From the NCBI GenBank assembly GCA_021234155.1, contig JAJEKV010000061.1, positions 5,574,653-5,638,652 on the forward strand: a stretch of 64,000 nt of DNA. The letters run 5' to 3'. This document shows, piece by piece, positions 45,501 through 57,493 of this stretch. The notes below the pieces were generated by a model. The model worked only from the letters and a program-made list of their open reading frames with translations. It did no database searches and had not been told where the DNA came from. Source of the DNA: Isoetes taiwanensis. Lineage: Eukaryota > Streptophyta > Lycopodiopsida > Isoetales > Isoetaceae. The position numbers and the translations under genes are program-made. Every line of letters starts with the position of its first letter. Positions within the stretch are counted from its first letter, which is position 1.

Positions 45501-46151
45501 TGGATCCCGCCTCACGGGGTCGGACTCTCCCCTCTTGTGAGGATCCCCGCAAAGGTCCCCGCCTCGTTTGACTTGGGGAAGGGTGCGGCTTCGGTTTGCC
45601 ACAGCGGGCTGCCCGACCGTTCTAATCTTAACCCTTTGACCTAGACCTTCTCAGAAAATTCGAAAATTGGGCGTGTCTTTGGAGATGAATTAGGGATCCG
45701 TGGCAAAAACGGAATTTATTTTCGTGCAATGCATTAATTGCGAATTCTGAATGTCTTGCCACTGCAAAAGCCCCCGACTTCTACTTGCCACATCGGAGGA
45801 GGAAAGGCCCAAACTCCAGCTCAAATCGGTTCCCCTTGCTCGTATTCTCGGCTGCTGCTTCTCGGCCAGGTCCCAAGTGCAACAGACCAGGACTCGGCCC
45901 CCAAAACGTAAACCCTTCTAGAGCCTGGCAACCCACAGGGTTTACGTTTGAGGCCCTCTCCTTGTCCGGTCGGTAGGGACCTTGCCGCAGGTCTTGAAGT
46001 GGAGTTGGGGTGTTGGCCTTGAGGCCGGACCCTAAAATCCCTCCGGGCTGCTTGCCCCAAATTTCCTCTCCCCAAGGCCACGGGGAATGACGGACGGGGC
46101 GACCCCCTCTCGGGAATGCGATGTCGACTCTGCCAATGGACTCGAACATCG
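30559..46151 (+). repeat. Tandem array of ~1.116-kb units, right block (14 units)
   Basis: The landmark GACCTAGACCTTCTC occurs 14 times from 31133 to 45638, mean spacing 1116 bp. It has the same internal word order and hairpin as the left block. Units differ mostly by one-to-three-base changes at CG and CNG positions (for example the residues before CCATTCGGACGATTTGG and around TTTCTACAAAG). Open frames of 60-249 codons occur on both strands in different units, but none is kept through the array, so I read them as chance. The array ends at about 46151, where ATGGACTCGAACATCG meets unrelated sequence. It is GC-rich compared with the rest of the window. Confidence 0.93.
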
Positions 46152-47518
46152 TTGAAGTGGGCGGCAAGCTTGATTTAGTATGAAAGTATGCAAGTGAAGC
46201 TCAATGGTGCACAAGTCCGGGTTTATTAAAGTGGATAGATAAACAAGGATGGAGAGAAATCTAAGTGGATACATAAACAAGAATAGATAAAATACATAAG
46301 TAATGAAACAAATCTAAGTTGCTAATAATATTAACTTAAAAAAAAGGACACGTCGATATAAACCAAAAAGTCGTCAAATGAAAGCATAGGGCGGGCTCTA
46401 GAATAGGTATAGCTTAACTGTCCAAATCCGGTACTGACAACAAATTAATTGCCGTGGCGGTCACATTCATATGGACTCATTATGGAGTGTCACGAAATTG
46501 AATATCTCGAACTTCGAAATTCAAGGTGAGGCGTCGTTGAACCACTGAAGAAAATTCGTGTCCAAAACCCTTAGCAGTAATCTATGAAGAGGCTGCAACC
46601 ATATATGAAGTTGTATGTGATCATGCACGAGAGAATATGGCAAATCAAAGAAGCTCTTCTTGCAGCTTTGCATGGACTGTAGCTGGGCATGCCTTGTGTA
46701 GATTGTATGCAGAAGAGCAACCTGGTGAGCCATATGTTTGCCTTTACTTCTGATCATGGTGAAGTGATTGGCAAGCTTGATTTAGTATGAAAGTTGCAAG
46801 TGAAGCTCAAAAATTCAAGGTGAGACGTCGTTGAACCACGAAGTGTCCAAAACCCTTAGCGATAATCTATGAAGAGTGCAACCATATATGAAGTTGTATG
46901 TGATCATGCACGAGAGAATATGGCAAATCAAAGAAGCTCTTCTTACGGACTTTGCATGGACTGTGGTCGGGCATGCCTTGTGTAGATCGTATGGACTCAT
47001 TATGGAGTGTCACGAAAATTGAATATCTCGAACTTCGAAATTCAAGGTGAGTAGGATATGTTATATTAAGGTGAAGGGTCTATCTTGTGCCACCACAATA
47101 TAGATAAAAAACATAAGTAATAAAACAAATAGATCTAAGTTGGTAACTTAATAAAAAAAAAAAAAAAAAAAGACGTTGATATACACATTGGCGTCATTCC
47201 ATAAAATCGGCCCACCTCTTTTCTACCTTTCTGTTTATGCGGATCGAATATTGCAGCTCAGATCCATCGGTGAAAAGTTTTTTAATCATCTAAGTTAAAC
47301 CCTCGAAAAGATAAAAATTTGAGTTTGATTTCTACATTTTCTATCACAAAATGTGCGGAGGTGGAGGCAAACCCAGGACTTTCAACATCTGTTCAAGAGC
47401 GACTTCACGAGTTAGATTCTTGCATAAATGACAACCCTCCACTGGGTAACAATCCTTCTTTGTATAATAATTATAATTATAATAATAACTTATAATTATA
47501 ACTTAATAAAAAAAGGGC
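46152..47518. repeat. Rearranged direct-repeat region right of the array
   Basis: A block with GTCGTTGAACCAC, AACCATATATGAAGTTGTATG, GATCATGCACGAGAGAATATGG and CATGCCTTGTGTAGAT occurs at about 46521-46712 and again at 46815-46990. ATGGACTCATTATGGAGTGT plus ATCTCGAACTTCGAAATTC occurs at 46471-46525 and 46991-47045. GGCAAGCTTGATTTAGTATG occurs at 46164 and 46771. AAATCTAAGTTG/ACATAAGTAAT words occur at 46290 and 47113. Fragments are duplicated in shuffled order. No gene recognised. Confidence 0.75.
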
Positions 47519-47605
47519 ACGTCGTTTAACACAAAGACGTCGTTATAGACGTCGTTTAACGACTATTGCGAGCGTCGTTAAGCGACCTCGCGGCGTCGTT
47601 CAACG
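47519..47605. repeat. Internal subterminal-type motif cluster
   Basis: ACGTCGTTTAAC, GACGTCGTTATAGACGTCG, TTTAACGAC, CGTCGTTAAGCGACC and CGTCGTTCAACGGCG in under 90 bp, the same motif family as the element ends. It may mark a promoter or the edge of an older CACTA copy. Confidence 0.75.
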
Positions 47606-48679
47606 GCGTCTGTAACTTTTATCGAAAGCAGAGCGGCTTTTCGCCCCCTAGTTTTTGGTTCTAAGCGGCCGGAGGAGCGTTTTTTAAAATGGCGATTTTT
47701 GGCGCGGATCATCCTTGCGGTCCTTTCCAAGCTTCAAGCAAGCATCCAAAGGTATTTCAATGGATCAATCAACTCTATTTTTGAATTAGGCTTGTTGTTT
47801 GATAGATTTAGGGCTTCTTGTTTTTTCTTGTTTGTTTTCAATCCATCCCATTTCTATCCTCCTCTTCTTTCCATCCTTGTTTTTCTTCAATCCATTTCGC
47901 CTCTTATTAGTATGAATCGAATCCTCCTCCTTCTTCTTCCAATCATCTTCCAATCATTGGTTTCTTCCTTCTAATCTTCCGTTCTTCCAATCTTCTATTC
48001 ATTTTCTTCTTCTTCTTCTTTACCACTTTCTCATTCTATTCAATCTTTCTTTCCTATCTTCTTCTTCTTCTTCTTCTTCTTCTTCTTCTTCTTCTTCTTC
48101 TTCTTCGATGATGTTCTTACTAAGACTACGGTCAGATATTGTAAAACAATTATACGCCTCGTACAAAGCAAGATCATATTTCCCTATACCTACCCTGGTT
48201 TTTGACGCCAGGCCACATCAGGTACTCATACTCCCATTCAAATGTGTATTCATGGTGTATGTCCTGTAGATATGTATCAGATATAGCTGTTGTATTTATA
48301 CGTTTATTATTCCATTCCCCTTTTATCATTTTTAGCTTTATCATTTGTTTTTAACTTTTATTATTTTAAGTACGCTGCCATAATCATTCATATTCATAAC
48401 CAATAGAAAAGTAATTTAGATTTCATTATTGTAACTGATCAAAATACATTGAAGTATGCTGTTATAAGAGGTAATTTTTTCCATATTACTAATTTTTGAA
48501 AATGATACTTCCAATTGTTATAGAGCATCTGACTTTAAACCTACTCTAGTCATCATAAATCCAATTTGTATACACAGCCGCATCTTTATAAAGATTATAG
48601 CAGCTGTACAATACTAACCATTCCTTATTATGATCAGCAATTCAGAGTGTTTGATAGCAATTGCTCTTTAAAAGGTAAG

Positions 48680-48788
48680 ACCTCACCAATTTCATGTACA
48701 AGTGATATATTACACCATATTCTTCCTATGGTCAATCGCTTGTGCCACATTGTAGCTGAAAAACCAGGAGAGAGAGTTCCGGTTACCT
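48680..48788 (-). other. Exon-like fragment b1 (VTGTLSPGFS...)
   Basis: On the minus strand TTTGGGTGCAG|GTAACC could be an acceptor. The open frame starts VTGTLSPGFSATMWHKRLTI and continues to HEIGEVLP before a possible donor GT. Related sequence GTGCAG|GTAACCGAGACTCTATCTCC recurs at 51500-51546 and 55168-55214. Protein family not recognised. Confidence 0.35.
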
Positions 48789-49924
48789 GCACCCAAACAA
48801 TGTCAATATTAGCATAATTTGGTAATAAGACAAGGGGCGTCAGGTAAGCTATAGAAATCTCTGGCTTATCGCCCTTCACCATTCATTTTCAGCAAGTTTA
48901 AACATATGTCACACCCATGAACAACTTACTGTATTCAAGGGCAGATTTATATGCTGAAATAATACAGATCTAAGTAACCATTAAACCTCATAGATGGTTC
49001 TCTGTTTTATAGTGGTTACAATCAGTAGTTAGTAGAAACAAAGAAGGAACACATCATAGCAGCTCTAATCATTATACTAAAGCCAACTACAGTCCTATCA
49101 TTATATTCCCATTCTGGTTTCAGACCTTATATATGCCTGCCATTATTTAATCTATTAAGGGATCTGTTTTACCTATACACAGTATTATAAACTTCATTTT
49201 ATCCCTTTGTGTTTCAGCGTAGAGTCAAGCCAAACTGTGAGGTGGACCAGGCCACCTGGATTTTTATTTATCTCCCTGCTACATCTTGTTCCTTTATGCA
49301 GGTCAACCCTATTCTCAAGCTTAACTCAATCATGCTTTAAACAGTTACAATACGGAACACAATGTCACTTTTTCCAGCATATAAATCAAGTTATAACCAC
49401 TAACATGTGCTCATCTTTTAAGGAAAAACTTCATGTCACAGCATTCAGCATTCAGACTTAAAGAACATTATGTCTTAAGCCCGAGATCTTCTTGTTTTTC
49501 CTGCTTTACCAATACCCCTTAGACATCATGCATTCAGTGAACATAACGTAATATTTCCATTCCGGATTTCTAATTTGCACAGGCCCGCTACTCTGGAAAC
49601 CATATGCAGACTTGTGTATGCCAAGCAAGCTTCTTTTCCCACACCGGCCGCTTTTTCAAACCTGCAATAGACTGCCGTTTTTTGCAAAGCACTCTATATT
49701 TAAAGCAAACTCTATCAAACTTTCTTCACAGCCCATTATAGAGACCTTTACTAATTTTAGAGTCTTACGGGATACATTTTGTTCTAATAAAAGATCACTT
49801 ACGGTAAACCATATGTACAAGAGCTATTTTATGTGTTTATCAGTTACCATTTTAGCAGGATAAAGCCATCGAGACAAACATCATTACTCTGTTTTTAGAC
49901 TACCATTCTAGTCAAGTAATGGCA

Positions 49925-50190
49925 CCGACCTGATTTGGAGAGCCTCGCCTCACCGAGTTTTGAAACGCTCCAGCATTGCTAGGTTTTCTGCTGAAGCTTG
50001 CTTTGTCAATCTTTTTTGAAGGGAAGCCATTGTTATTGGGGCCCTTTGCCTTCTTGCCTGGCCCTCTTTCATATACTCCCTTTGGCATCTCTGTTCCACT
50101 ACGGTGGATCCACAAAAATCTAATGAATCTTATAGGCGCTAAGCACAGCTCCGTAAAGAAGTTAAGAACTATTCTAGCACTTATCATTTT
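49925..50190 (-). other. Exon-like fragment a1 (EMPKGVYERGPGKK...)
   Basis: Minus-strand frame containing EMPKGVYERGPGKKAKGPNN, then FPSKKIDKASFSRKPSN and FQNSVRRGSPNQ, followed by CAG|GTCGGT as possible donor. Basic and low in hydrophobics, like a disordered nuclear segment. EMPKGVY recurs in the two copies of the 3.67-kb duplication. Not recognised. Confidence 0.35.
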
Positions 50191-50701
50191 TGTGCCCGAC
50201 GGTCCAACCTTCCCGCCAAGTTCCCCATTCTTAACTCTTGGCTACTTTTTTACTTTCGGTAGCCCCAAAATTCTCCATGGTACGATGTGCCCAGTCTTTC
50301 TGCAAAGTTCTAAATCCTTAACTCTTGGCAGTTTTTCAATTATGGTGGCACCGAATTTATCCATATGATACTGTGCCCTGTATCTTTGCCTCGTGTAAGC
50401 AGCCCCATATTGATCCTTTTGTTTTAAGGCTAAGCCTGCAGACCTGCAAAGTCATCTATAATTCCAACCCTATGATTAGAGACCTTAGTCACCATTGATA
50501 TAAGGTAATATTATTTTTCACTCCACATTTCATAGTTAGCATAAAGGCCATATGTCCAAACATAAGTGTCAAGTGTACACTTTTTTTGAAACTTTCTTGC
50601 CTCTATGCATTGGTATTTCTGCCATATTCTAAGTTAAGAAAAATAATAGCAACAATAAATCATGGCCTCCCATGGTGGATTTTCTGACCATTAATTTCTT
50701 A

Positions 50702-50703
<2 letters not shown>

Positions 50704-50732
<29 letters not shown>

Positions 50733-50852
50733 CTTCTTCTTCTTCTTCTTCTTCTTCTTCTTCTTCTTCTTCTTCTTCTTCTTCTTCTTCTTCTTCTTCT
50801 TCTTCTTCTTCTTCTTCTTCTTCTTCTTCTTCTTCTTCTTCTTCTTCTTCTT
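50704..50852 (+). repeat. (TTC)n microsatellite, about 49 units
   Basis: Uninterrupted TTC (GAA on the other strand) for about 149 bp. Poly-Ser and poly-Lys open frames through it are artefacts of the repeat. Long GAA/TTC tracts can form triplexes. Confidence 0.97.
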
Positions 50853-52469
50853 CACATTTACATCTAGACTTACACTACAAATGCATAAATACAAACTTAT
50901 AGCTCCATTCAAGATGTAAAATTTTCCCATTAATATCCATCAAGGGTAAAACCCAAGCCACAGCTGAAAGGTAACCTTTACATGGTTGGAGATATGAATA
51001 TGTCTAGCAGAATTATACAATTAGTATAGCATTTGCCTTTAAACGTGATGCATAAATTCAAACCATCATTTTAGAACACATTTTTCAGAATTTCAGCAAA
51101 TACGAGTTTTAAAAGTTAATCATGTGGCCATATAATTTCCAAATAAATGCAGCTTATATCATTATCTCATGTAATATCATTAAAATTTCAGCATATTGTT
51201 TTCCAGATTATAGTACACCAGAATTCTAAATATATAAACCTTCACAACAAACACTCTTCAAGTTTCAGATTATTGCTAAATACTAAAGTATTGATCCCTT
51301 TGCATTATTTCATGAAGGAATCTTAGTCCAACTAGTCTTCATCCAACATTAATATCAGTGTTATCATGTCTTTTGCTGACCATGTTCTTTGTACACATCA
51401 AAATTTAGGAAGATCTCACCACATTGAGTCATGGATCTGAATTTGTTGCGCATATTTTCCCAATTATATCTTCCTTTGTAGTTGCCTTCATGCTGCAACT
51501 ATGTAACTTTGAAAGAACAGGAGATAGAGTCTCGGTTACCTGCACCCAAACAGACCAATATTAGCATGAAAATGGTAATAAGGAAAGGGGCGTCAGGTAA
51601 GCAATGAGACACTATGGCTCTTCGCCCTTCACCTATTCTTATACAAAATAGAATGGTGTCAATTAAGCAAAATGAGCTCTCATATTTATTGCACGTAACC
51701 AAATGTAATCAAATACAATGTTTTCTATTGCATTCTTTGCTTACTTGATGAAACATCCTAATATATCGGTTAAAACCGGCCCGAGGCATGAAGAAGCTCA
51801 GATTTAGAGCAAAACAGCAAGTGTTTTTCATTATTATATTCTATTATATGGCTGCCTACCTCAGCCAAAGTATATTGCAGGTCATTCTAAAGTCTACAAG
51901 TCACAACATAAAATTTAAACCTGTATTTTATTGTAAATTAAATAACATATTTATCATGTGGTAGTCTGCGTGTAAATTACTCTGTCATAAATGAACTTTA
52001 ACTAGTAATACAAAAGCTTTATCTACATCAGAGAACTCGTATCATATATCTGTAGTTTTTCTAGCAAATCTCTAAGGAAGCTTCAGCGTAATATCTCAAG
52101 AATAGCATCATTTATAATATTAACTCTGCTTTTGTATGTATCAGCAGTGAAAAGCCAAACCAAAGCCATTGTCACTGTTCCAGAAAGTATCACTCTAACT
52201 AGGATAAAGACATGCATGTCTCACAGAAGTTTAACCTGATATGATTCGTAGGCCATAAGCAACATAGATATTTTTGCATAAACCTCATCCAAAATTTATA
52301 TCAGAAACACAGGACATGTATCATACTACCGTAGTATTTTTTGCAGCCCTTTTCAAGAAAAATTCGCATACTGTTGCAAGAATAGCAACCTCTCTATTTT
52401 CGGCGCTGTTTTGTCATGAATTCATACATTTAAACTACATTTAACAGGCCAAATATGTTATAGAAACCT

Positions 52470-52620
52470 GGATTTGGTCGCTCCTAATAGCATCCGGCTT
52501 TTGAATCGTTGAAGATCCACCTTCATTCCTTGAAATTTTCTTGAGAGGAGAGCTCCCAGCTTGTGCGACCACTTTCACAGTGAATGTAGACACCCTTAGG
52601 CATTTCGGGCCTTCAATCAA
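52470..52620 (-). other. Exon-like fragment a2
   Basis: Minus strand: SSPLKKISRNEGGSSTIQKP, then DAIRSDQIQ and CAG|GTTTCT. The start is shifted relative to its duplicate because TCACTGTGAAAGTGGTCGCACAA replaces the CACGGTAGCAGGGCTGCACAA-like sequence of copy 2. Confidence 0.4.
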
Positions 52621-53697
52621 TCGAGCGGCGAGAGTAAGCATAAAGGATCATTCCTTATGTAAACGGCGGTCAAAGCCAGACTATCACGGGAAGATAAAAT
52701 ATCAAATATTCAAGACTTGGATATGCGATATCATGCTCAAATGGGCGATTCGGCTCTCTACTAGGCTGGATTAGGCGCCAAGCTTCAGCTAAAGACCTCT
52801 TCCGGGCACATCCTCTCATGAAATACAAACCTTAAATGTCAAAAACGAATTTTAAATGTCAAAAACTAATTTTTACCGTCATGAATTATGTCGTCTATAT
52901 TGGAGATAATCTCAGCCATTCAAATTGGCCATATTGGAGATAATCTTTATATAAGAGACTATCACTTGGATTTTCTCCAAGACCATGGAGATTTGCTCAT
53001 AAATCTTAGCAACGCACCTTTGGTTGGTCCTTTTCGATTTCTGGAGCCACCGGTATTTAATGCGCCACAACAATTTGCTATAAAGATGGTGGCTTGTAGG
53101 CCATAGACGATATGCCAAATGCATATTAGTTATCAAATGCATGTAAAAATCATGATATCCATAAAGACTTGGCTTTATAGTTGCCATCTCACAAATATCT
53201 CACACTTTTTCTTCATAAATGGCCCCACCAAAATATCAAGTATATATGTTATTTTTTAAGCCATCGTACTTCCACATATATCAATTATGTTTACATCCAT
53301 GCACCACAAGTCAATAAAATAACTTTCCCTAACACTTAAAATTTTTCTTTCTATCTTGGAGATTCAAGAACCAAATATAATAGATCGTATGAACATTATA
53401 TTCCTTAATTTGTTAGCAAACTTTCTAGTTTATGCCGTGTAACTTCACAAACCACTTTTTCATAGTCCTTATATCTATAAAGCATGTAATTCAATAAATG
53501 TTCCATGACTGGCTATTGTAGATTAGAAAGCATGATTCGAAATGGCTATTGTTATACAAATTGCAAATACTAATGTCATAGACATACCTTATCGGCCCAA
53601 ATTGCCTTAATCATTATTGCATGAGCCGCATCATGTGTACAACTTCGTAGTTTCCTTGTTGCCTTTGAAAATACTTTCAAAATATGAAGAAAAATAT

Positions 53698-53782
53698 TCT
53701 TCTTCTTCTTCTTCTTCTTCTTCTTCTTCTTCTTCTTCTTCTTCTTCTTCTTCTTCTTCTTCTTCTTCTTCTTCTTCTTCTT
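53698..53782 (+). repeat. (TTC)n microsatellite, about 28 units
   Basis: Pure TTC run within copy 1 of the duplication. The corresponding run in copy 2 is at 57348-57428. Confidence 0.97.
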
Positions 53783-56139
53783 CGCCCACAACCCTCCCTC
53801 GGGTAGTATGGCACTTCTTCTCATGGAATATAAGGAGTAGGACCCCCCTTCCATGGGAAGAAGGGCCCTACTACCTTACTGCCAAGAACAATTATTTTCT
53901 GATTTGCTTCAGTTCAACAGATTATCATGATGTATTGGATAAAGCATATTAAGCCTATCCAAGTATATTTTGAAGATGTATTGGATAAGGCAGAGTAAGC
54001 CAATCCAAGTATATTTTCAAGTGTAAGATAAGGCACATTGGGCCAATATCCAAATTATGCATTGACGAGAGCTAAAGGCACAATGGGCCTTCCACCAGAT
54101 GGTGGTAGCTCTCATATAATCCAAAGGCATAATATACAAGCTAACCTGATTTGTAGAAGAGATGCCCTTACCAGCTATCTCCAACATGTAGAAGTGATAG
54201 ACCATGTTATTTCCATAGTTTGGGGATCAGCAATTTCTTTGTATCCCACCTGCACAGTAAAATAAATTAAGGCTGATAACATCTTGGACAACATAGGACA
54301 GGGTCCTGTTCTCCCCATAGCCCGCATCTAGGAGATGTAGCATCCACAGGAGAGAGATTAGTTCCCAAAATATCATTGACAAAATCCGAAACAAGGAATT
54401 CTTTAACATATCACAAACCTTTTAAAAGGCATAGTGATCGATAACGAGAATCAACCAAGTAAAGTGTAGCTGTGTTAGTTAGATGACTCTAACTAATGGA
54501 AGTCACATTTTCTTCTTATTCACATTTACATCTAGACTTACACTACAAATGCATAAATACAAACTTATAGCTCCATTCAAGATGTAAATTTTTCCCATTA
54601 ATATCCATCAAGGGTAAAACCCAAGCCACAGCTGAAAGGTAACCTTTACATGGTTGGAGATATGAATATGTCTAGCAGAATTATACAATTAGTATAGCAT
54701 TTGCCTTTAAACGTGATGCATAAATTCAAATCATCATTTTAGAACACATTTTTCAGAATTTCAGCAAATACGAGTTTTAAAAGTTAATCATGTGGCCATA
54801 TAATTTCCAAATAAATGCAGCTTATATCATTATCTCATGTAATATCATTAAAATTTCAGCATATTGTTTTCCAGATTATAGTACACCAGAATTCTAAATA
54901 TATAAACCTTCACAACAAACACTCTTCAAGTTTCAGATTATTGCTAAATACTAAAGTATTGATCCCTTTGCATTATTTCATGAAGGAATCTTAGTCCAAC
55001 TAGTCTTCATCCAACATTAATATCAGTGTTATCATGTCTTTTGCTGACCATGTTCTTTGTACACATCAAAATTTAGGAAGATCTCACCACATTGAGTCAT
55101 GGATCTGAATTTGTTGCGCATATTTTCCCAATTATATCTTCCTTTGTAGTTGCCTTCATGCTGCAACTATGTAACTTTGAAAGAACAGGAGATAGAGTCT
55201 CGGTTACCTGCACCCAAACAGACCAATATTAGCATGAAAATGGTAATAAGGAAAGGGGCGTCAGGTAAGCAATGAGACACTATGGCTCTTCGCCCTTCAC
55301 CTATTCTTATACAAAATAGAATGGTGTCAATTAAGCAAAATGAGCTCTCATATTTATTGCACGTAACCAAATGTAATCAAATACAATGTTTTCTATTGCA
55401 TTGCTGCTTACTTCAGTGAAACATCCTAATATATCAGTTAAAACCAGCAGGCACATGAAGCGCTCAGATTTAGAGCAAAACAGCAAGTGTTTTTCATTAT
55501 TATATTCTATTATATGGCTGCCTACCTCAGCCAAAGTATATTGCAGGTCATTCTAAAGTCTACAAGTCACAACATAAAATTTAAACCTGTATTTTATTGT
55601 AAATTAAATAACATATTTATCATGTGGTAGTCTGCGTGTAAATTACTCTGTCATAAATGAACTTTAACTAGTAATACAAAAGCTTTATCTACATCAGAGA
55701 ACTCGTATCATATATCTGTAGTTTTTCTAGCAAATCTCTAAGGAAGCTTCAGCGTAATATCTCAAGAATAGCATCATTTATAATATTAACTCTGCTTTTG
55801 TATGTATCAGCAGTGAAAAGCCAAACCAAAGCCATTGTCGCTGTTCCAGAAAGTATCACTCTAACTAGGATAAAGACATGCATGTCTCACAGAAGTTTAA
55901 CCTGATATGATTCGTAGGCCATAAGCAACATAGATATTTTTGCATAAACCTCATCCAAAATTTATATCAGAAACACAGGACATGTATCATACTACCGTAG
56001 TATTTTTTGCAGCCCTTTTCAAGAAAAAATCGCATACTGTTGCAAGAATAGCAACCTCTCTATTTTCGGCGCTGTTTTGTCATGAATTCATACATTTAAA
56101 CTACATTTAACAGGCCAAATATGTTATAGAAACCTGGAT

Positions 56140-56285
56140 TTGGTCGCTCCTAATAGCATCCGGCTTTTGAATCGTTGAAGATCCACCTTCATTCCTTGAA
56201 ATTTTCTTGAGAGGAGAGCTCCCAGCTTGTGCAGCCCTGCTACCGTGAATGTAGACACCCTTAGGCATTTCGGGCCTTCAATCAA
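56140..56285 (-). other. Exon-like fragment a3
   Basis: The coherent version of the repeated exon-like piece: EMPKGVYIHGSRAAQAG, then SSPLKKISRNEGGSSTIQ and KPDAIRSDQIQ before CAG|GTTTCT. It shares EMPKGVY with 49925-50190. Function unknown. Confidence 0.4.
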
Positions 56286-57347
56286 TCAGAGCAGCAGAGA
56301 GTAAGCATAAAAGGATCATTCCTTATGTAAACGGCAGTGCAGCCAGCTATGCGGAAGATAAAATATCAAATATTCAGCACTGGATATGCAGTATCATGCT
56401 CAAATGGGCAGATTCGGCGCTCTACTAGCTGGATTAGGCGCCAAGCTTCAGCTAAAGACCTCTTCCGGGCACATCCTCTCATGAAATACAAACCTTAAAT
56501 GTCAAAAACGAATTTTAAATGTCAAAAACTAATTTTTACCGTCATGAATTATGTCGTCTATATTGGAGATAATCTCAGCCATTCAAATTGGCCATATTGG
56601 AGATAATCTTTATATAAGAGACTATCACTTGGATTTTCTCCAAGACCATGGAGATTTGCTCATAAATCTTAGCAACGCACCTTTGGTTGGTCCTTTTCGA
56701 TTTCTGGAGCCACCGGTATTTAATGCGCCACAACAATTTGCTATAAAGATGGTGGCTTGTAGGCCATAGACGATATGCCAAATGCATATTAGTTATCAAA
56801 TGCATGTAAAAATCATGATATCCATAAAGACTTGGCTTTATAGTTGCCATCTCACAAATATCTCACACTTTTTCTTCATAAATGGCCCCACCAAAATATC
56901 AAGTATATATGTTATTTTTAAGCCATCGTACTTCCACATATATCAATTATGTTTACATCCATGCACCACAAGTCAATAAAATAACTTTCCTAACACTTAA
57001 AATTTTTTCTTTCTATCTTGGAGATTCAAGAACCAAATATAATAGATCGTATGAACATTATATTCCTTAATTTGTTAGCAAACTTTCTAGTTTATGCCGT
57101 GTAACTTCACAAACCACTTTTCATAGTCCTTATATCTATAAAGCATGTAATTCAATAAATGTTCCATGACTGGCTATTGTAGATTAGAAAGCATGATTCA
57201 GAAATGGCTATTGTTATACAAATTGCAAATACTAATGTCATAGACATACCTTATCATTAAATTGCCTTAATCATTATTGCATGAGCCGCATCATGTGTGT
57301 ACAACTTCGCCTTGTTGCCTTTGAAAATCAAAATATGAAGAAAAATA

Positions 57348-57428
57348 TTCTTCTTCTTCTTCTTCTTCTTCTTCTTCTTCTTCTTCTTCTTCTTCTTCTT
57401 CTTCTTCTTCTTCTTCTTCTTCTTCTTC
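57348..57428 (+). repeat. (TTC)n microsatellite, about 27 units
   Basis: TTC run in copy 2, with the same ATATGAAGAAAAATATTC lead-in as copy 1. Confidence 0.97.
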
Positions 57429-57493
57429 GCCCCTGACCCTCCCTCCCAGGTAGTGGCACTTCTTCTCATGTAGTTTTCCTTGGGAAGAAGGGC

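Larger units (their letters stand above)
47606..50703. other. AT-rich filler with exon-like fragments
   Basis: No complete gene. A long pyrimidine tract with TTC units lies at about 47990-48107. On the minus strand two exon-like pieces are listed separately (48680-48788 and 49925-50190). The plus frame at 47699-47974 is hydrophobic but has no domain. Confidence 0.45.
50851..54518 (+). repeat. 3.67-kb tandem duplication, copy 1
   Basis: Starts TTCACATTTACATCTAGAC after the TTC array. The same sequence restarts at 54519, so the period is 3668 bp. The two copies are nearly identical for about 3 kb. Includes AT-rich intergenic-like DNA, exon-like fragments b (51500-51546) and a (about 52470-52620) on minus, and a TTC array at 53698-53782. 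After about 53871 a 650-bp tail is not repeated in the second copy. Confidence 0.93.
54519..57493 (+). repeat. 3.67-kb tandem duplication, copy 2 (partial)
   Basis: Collinear with 50851-53871. Long stretches are identical, while mismatches come in tight clumps (for example around 55402, 55445, 56233, 56287, 56335 and 56375). Downstream of its TTC run it shortens, and the sequence becomes a patchwork. Confidence 0.93.

Noticed and set aside
15491-46151. CRISPR-like or rDNA-like array
   Set aside because: Units are about 1.1 kb with no spacer structure, and no rRNA sequence is recognisable.
50672-50930. Open frames of poly-Ser (plus) and poly-Lys (minus), also at 53576-53952 and 57257-57914
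   Set aside because: They are translations of pure TTC/GAA microsatellites without coding flanks.
50851-57493. Long terminal repeats of a retrotransposon
   Set aside because: The 3.67-kb copies are directly adjacent, with no internal gag-pol, primer-binding site or TG/CA ends; a tandem duplication explains them better.
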